NCBI GenBank assembly: GCA_963723455.1
Contig: CAVRQM010000001.1
Coordinates: forward strand, 62,001 to 126,000
Reading direction: 5' to 3'
Source of the DNA: CAVRQM01 sp963723455
GTDB lineage: Bacteria; Pseudomonadota; Alphaproteobacteria; Acetobacterales; Acetobacteraceae
Length of the DNA stretch: 64,000 bases
The notes beneath the pieces were generated by a model. It did not search any database, was not told the DNA's origin, and was given only the letters and a program-made list of their open reading frames with translations. The translations under genes were made by a program, and so were the position numbers. Each line of letters opens with the position of its first letter. Within the stretch, counting starts at the first letter, position 1. Below, piece by piece: positions 62,577-64,000 of the stretch.

Positions 62577-64000
62577 TTACCGGGTTGTTCTGGATTCCAT
62601 GACATCACGGAAAGGTTGATTGCAGAACAACTCTGCCACGGCGGCGACGAGCGCCCGCATCGCCTGCGCCTCGCCGCCCTCGGGCCGCCCCGGGCGGGAC
62701 TGGTCGTTCCAGGCATACAGATCCAGGTGCGCCCAGCGCACACCGGGAGCCACAAACCGGCGCAGGAACAGCGCTGCGGTCACCGCGCCGGCCAGCGGCT
62801 TGGCCGAGACGTTGTTCAGATCGGCGATCGGACTGTCCAGCCAACCGGCGTAGCCGTCCCATAACGGCAGCCGCCAGACCGGGTCGTGCACCCGGCGGGC
62901 TGTCGCCGCCAGGGCCGCGGCAAGATCGTCGTCGTCGCAGAACAGCGCCGGCAGGTCTGGGCCTAGCGCGACCCGCGCCGCTCCGGTCAGGGTGGCGCAA
63001 TCAATCAGCAGATCGGGTCGCTCATCGGATGCCTCGGCCAGCAGGTCGGCCAGAACCAGTCGGCCCTCGGCATCGGTATTGCCGATCTCGACCGATAGGC
63101 CGCGCCGGGTCGCGATCACGTCGGACGGACGCATGGCGGCGCCCGAGATGCTGTTTTCCACGCATCCGATCCGCACCGCGAGGCGGATCGGCAGGTCCGC
63201 CGCCATGATGGCGCGCGCCGCCCCCAGCACGATGGCCGCGCCGCCCATATCCTTTTTCATGCGCAGCATGCCGGCCGACGGCTTGATGTCGTAGCCGCCG
63301 GTATCGAACACCACGCCCTTGCCGCACAGGCTGACCAGCGGCGCGTCTGCGGCCGCCCGGCTGCCGCGCCAATGCCAGCCGGCCACCACCGGCGGGCGGA
63401 CGGAGCCGCGCCCCACTGCAGCAACCGCCGGATACGATCCCTCCAGCGCCGCGCCCGCATGGCGGAACCCGTCAGCGCCGTATGCCGAGGCCAGGTTTGC
63501 CGCGGCGTCGGCCAGCGCCGAAGGACCCAGCGCGTTGGCCGGCTGGTTTATCAGGTCGCGCACCATCCAGACCGCCTCGGCCAGGGCGCGGGCAGCCGCG
63601 TGCCCGGACGGCGGAACCAGCAGCGCCGGCTCGCGGTTCGGCAGTTTGTATGCGCGGAAGGCATAGGCGCCCAGGCACCAGCCCAGCACCGCGTCCGCCA
63701 CGTCGAAGTCGCCGTCCGCTAGCCGCCACGGCGCCGACCGCGGCAGCCGGTTGGCCAGATCGCCGAAAGCGAAGGGCGAGCGGTCGTCGCCCAGGCCAAG
63801 CACCGCTTCGGTCACGCCATCCGTGGCGGGCAGCAGCGCCAGTTGCTGCGCGGCGCCGGCAAAGCCGCTGGCATGCAGGAAGGCCGCCTGCCCTGGCAGC
63901 CTGCTCGCCAGGAACTCAGGCAAGTCAGGCGGCCGGATAGGATGCAAAAGGTGCGTCGTGCCGGCTGCGTCGGCGGCGGCGAGCGGAAGGGGACGATCGT
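62577..64000 (-). CDS. leucyl aminopeptidase family M17, 5' end cut by window
   Basis: M17 metallo-aminopeptidase. The visible 474 codons have the usual N-terminal region then the catalytic domain: GKGVVFDTGGYDIKPSAGM (metal Lys/Asp), MKKDMGGAA, and NTDAEGRLVLADLL, the family signature with the carboxylate ligands. The reading frame stays open through position 64000 with plausible N-terminal sequence (HLLHPIRPPDLPEFL), so the true start lies outside; a TTG at 63947 is possible but unlikely. It cleaves N-terminal residues from peptides in the cytosol. Confidence 0.92.
   Translation of the reverse strand, partial: DRPLPLAAADAAGTTHLLHPIRPPDLPEFLASRLPGQAAFLHASGFAGAAQQLALLPATDGVTEAVLGLGDDRSPFAFGDLANRLPRSAPWRLADGDFDVADAVLGWCLGAYAFRAYKLPNREPALLVPPSGHAAARALAEAVWMVRDLINQPANALGPSALADAAANLASAYGADGFRHAGAALEGSYPAVAAVGRGSVRPPVVAGWHWRGSRAAADAPLVSLCGKGVVFDTGGYDIKPSAGMLRMKKDMGGAAIVLGAARAIMAADLPIRLAVRIGCVENSISGAAMRPSDVIATRRGLSVEIGNTDAEGRLVLADLLAEASDERPDLLIDCATLTGAARVALGPDLPALFCDDDDLAAALAATARRVHDPVWRLPLWDGYAGWLDSPIADLNNVSAKPLAGAVTAALFLRRFVAPGVRWAHLDLYAWNDQSRPGRPEGGEAQAMRALVAAVAELFCNQPFRDVMESRTTR

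Noticed and set aside
1..64000. tRNA, rRNA, CRISPR arrays, transposases, phage or toxin-antitoxin genes
   Set aside because: None was found: no cloverleaf-like short genes, no regularly spaced repeats and no recombinase motifs.

Overview
The window looks like chromosomal DNA from a GC-rich alphaproteobacterium. Rhodospirillales/Acetobacteraceae is my best guess. The reasons are the uniformly high GC, Tat-type signal peptides on many exported proteins, a periplasmic PQQ-dependent dehydrogenase, several Gfo/Idh/MocA sugar oxidoreductases, and a large exopolysaccharide locus containing GumB/GumC-like and WbaP-like parts. This is inference from gene content; there is no rRNA or marker gene here to prove it. 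I saw no tRNA, rRNA, CRISPR array, transposase or phage gene.

Left part (1-9.7 kb): a Tat-exported sulfatase (cut by the window start) is divergent from a four-gene ABC importer (binding protein, two permeases, ATPase). A convergent sulfotransferase-like gene, a PHB-depolymerase-type esterase and a monocistronic PQQ dehydrogenase with a lanthanide-type active-site signature follow. Next (9.7-19 kb) come two facing sugar modules. The plus strand carries a Gfo/Idh/MocA oxidoreductase, a xylose-isomerase-like gene and a BNR/sialidase-like protein. The minus strand carries an inositol-dehydrogenase-like gene, a sugar isomerase/epimerase, a frameshifted oxidoreductase and a family-5 binding protein. 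A palindromic GC-rich repeat lies between them.

Middle part (19-35 kb) is housekeeping and stress genes in short operons: wrbA-doxX with a divergent LysR gene; a LuxR-type regulator overlapping an HtrA-like protein whose catalytic triad is replaced; a CLC channel with a divergent MarR gene; GH15 glucoamylase, lipid kinase, phosphoesterase and DedA; a soluble PAS chemoreceptor; gloB and a GST; a frameshifted methyltransferase; TauE/SafE; and PhyH.

Right part (35.6-60 kb) is an exopolysaccharide (EPS) locus. It holds galE, a Wzy/ligase-like membrane protein, two GH26-like glycosidases, several GT2/GT4/GT14 glycosyltransferases, a Wzc/GumC-like protein with a degenerate ATPase, an AAA ATPase, an outer-membrane beta-barrel, a Wza/GumB-like lipoprotein, two polyprenyl-phosphate initiating transferases (WbaP-like and WecA-like), a PIG-L deacetylase and a lytic transglycosylase. 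Together they could start, extend, polymerise, trim, deacetylate and export a heteropolysaccharide. No flippase is visible inside the window. The window ends with a UMF1-type MFS transporter, a two-repeat secreted protein, a MarR regulator and an M17 aminopeptidase cut by the right edge.

A caution on sequence quality: about 38.5-40.7 kb contains many single-base frameshifts that leave the protein sequence otherwise intact. Isolated shifts occur near 16.7, 33.3 and possibly 35.9 kb. These look more like base-calling or assembly errors than decay, but the sequence alone cannot settle it.
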